Assembly: GCA_025453925.1 (NCBI GenBank)
Contig: JALOPK010000190.1
Span: 1-6,446, forward strand
DNA from: Candidatus Eiseniibacteriota bacterium
Lineage (GTDB): Bacteria; JAFGKV01
Length of the DNA stretch: 6,446 nt
Direction: 5' to 3'
Part shown: positions 5,574-6,446 of the stretch, piece by piece
Numbering within the stretch: the first letter of the stretch is position 1
Layout of the letters: the number at the start of each line of letters is the position of its first letter
Notes under the pieces: generated by a model
Seen by the model: the letters and a program-made list of their open reading frames with translations, nothing else
What the model was told of the DNA's origin: nothing
The model's database searches: none
Translations under genes and position numbers: made by a program

Positions 5574-6443
5574 ATGTCAAGGGCCGCCCTCATGCTGCGT
5601 GCTGCCCTCGTGGCTGCCTCAGCCGCTGCGATCTCGCTCCTTTCCGGCTGCGAATCCGCCCCCACGGAAGCGCGGGACTACGATCCTGAGCCGGTGCTCA
5701 CCGCGTACCTCATGCGCGGAGAACCGGTACGCGAGGTCTATCTGCAACGGGTCGCTCCGCTGCAGGGTTTCTACCTTCCCGGGGACCACGGCATCACCGG
5801 GGCTGACGTTCTGGTACGGAGCATCGGCGGGGCTGACTCGCTTACCTTCCATGACGATCCCGAGGAGCGGGGACACTACCTGCCGGATGACACAACCTGG
5901 GTGCCGCGTGGCGCCATTCGATATCGGATCGAAGCCCGCTTCGATGATGACCTGCTATGGGCCGAGACGGTGGTGCCCGGTGCATTCGATCTCGAGGTGC
6001 TGCCCACACCGGTGGCCGGCGACACGCTGACCCGGGATGATGCCAACATCCTGTTGCAGTGGAGCACCTCTGACAGTGCGGGAGGATACACTTTCTCCAT
6101 CATGTCCCTCGCGGATGAGGACTCGTTGATTCACCTCGATCCCGACTACGAGCCCGATCCCGAGGACGCCGGGGAGGATTCCCTGGCCCGGAGCGCCGGG
6201 TGGATGATGCGCGAGGATCAGCGCACGCTCACGATTCCGTGGATCATCTTCAACTGGGCGGGCCCCTATCGGGTTTCGGTCATGGCAGTCACCAGCGAGT
6301 ACTACGAGTATGCCTTCGCGTGGATGCGCATCGCCAGCGGAGCGGAGATGACTCCGCCGACCAACATCCACGGCGGCCTTGGCATTTTCGCGGGGCTCTC
6401 CCGCCACCAGTTCGAGTTCTATATGAAGCCGGTGGCGGGCTAG
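5574..6443 (+). CDS. DUF4249-type outer-membrane lipoprotein, partner of the TonB-dependent receptor
   Basis: The 289-residue protein has a lipoprotein signal: a hydrophobic segment (about 8-24) followed by the lipobox LLSGC, with Cys26 as the lipidated residue. Residue 27 is Glu, not Asp, so retention in the inner membrane is not signalled and outer-membrane sorting is expected. After a short linker come PVLTAYLMRGEPVREVYLQR (40-59) and DHGITGADVLVRS (71-83), then HYLPDDTTWVPRGAIRYRIE (101-120), and a C-terminal TNIHGGLGIFAGLS (263-276). This order and the last motif are typical of DUF4249 proteins, which are often next to TonB-dependent receptors in Bacteroidota. Residues 180-203 are very acidic (DEDS, then DPDYEPDPEDAGED) and might bind a cation. 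The gene starts 2 nt after the receptor stop and is complete. A role as surface or periplasmic accessory in ligand capture is inferred from context. The DUF4249 assignment is from motif memory. Confidence 0.8.
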   Translation: MSRAALMLRAALVAASAAAISLLSGCESAPTEARDYDPEPVLTAYLMRGEPVREVYLQRVAPLQGFYLPGDHGITGADVLVRSIGGADSLTFHDDPEERGHYLPDDTTWVPRGAIRYRIEARFDDDLLWAETVVPGAFDLEVLPTPVAGDTLTRDDANILLQWSTSDSAGGYTFSIMSLADEDSLIHLDPDYEPDPEDAGEDSLARSAGWMMREDQRTLTIPWIIFNWAGPYRVSVMAVTSEYYEYAFAWMRIASGAEMTPPTNIHGGLGIFAGLSRHQFEFYMKPVAG

Positions 6444-6446
6444 CCA

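Noticed and set aside
4351-5580. Minus-strand open frame (about 409 codons) opposite the receptor gene
   Set aside because: It lies fully antisense to well-conserved barrel and C-terminal receptor sequence and has no motif of its own.

Overview
The window is GC-rich, bacterial, and built around a divergent gene arrangement. Two features suggest a lineage in or near the FCB superphylum (Bacteroidota, Gemmatimonadota, Eisenbacteria and similar candidate phyla). One is a TonB-dependent receptor that begins with a carboxypeptidase-regulatory-like domain. The other is the DUF4249-type lipoprotein directly behind it. The high GC content and the DUF2058 gene argue against a typical Bacteroides. This placement is inference; there is no rRNA or other marker gene in the window.

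Left half (1-2334, minus strand): three co-directional genes, read from right to left. A 424-residue radical SAM protein of unassigned substrate is followed after 27 nt by a compact DUF2058 (YaiL-like) protein. After another 82 nt comes exonuclease III (xth), which runs off the left edge of the window. Each gene has a good Shine-Dalgarno sequence, and the set looks like one transcription unit with a possible nucleic-acid theme.

Middle (2335-3282): about 950 nt with no convincing gene, separating the two divergent units. It holds several ordered sequence signals. Near the radical SAM gene there is a candidate sigma70-type promoter with a 10-bp direct repeat (20-bp period) just upstream of it. 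In the centre, an AT-rich island carries two overlapping 20-bp near-palindromes spaced 16 bp apart. Further right are a 14-bp direct repeat and a small inverted repeat just ahead of the receptor gene.

Right half (3283-6443, plus strand): a complete outer-membrane TonB-dependent receptor (762 aa) is followed after only 2 nt by a complete 289-aa lipoprotein of the DUF4249 type. They very likely work together at the outer membrane in binding or uptake of an unknown ligand.

Nothing in the window is a mobile element, CRISPR array, tRNA or rRNA. I see no defence or otherwise spectacular new system. The most interesting item is the tandem operator-like palindrome in the divergent intergenic region. 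After it comes the radical SAM / DUF2058 / xth grouping.
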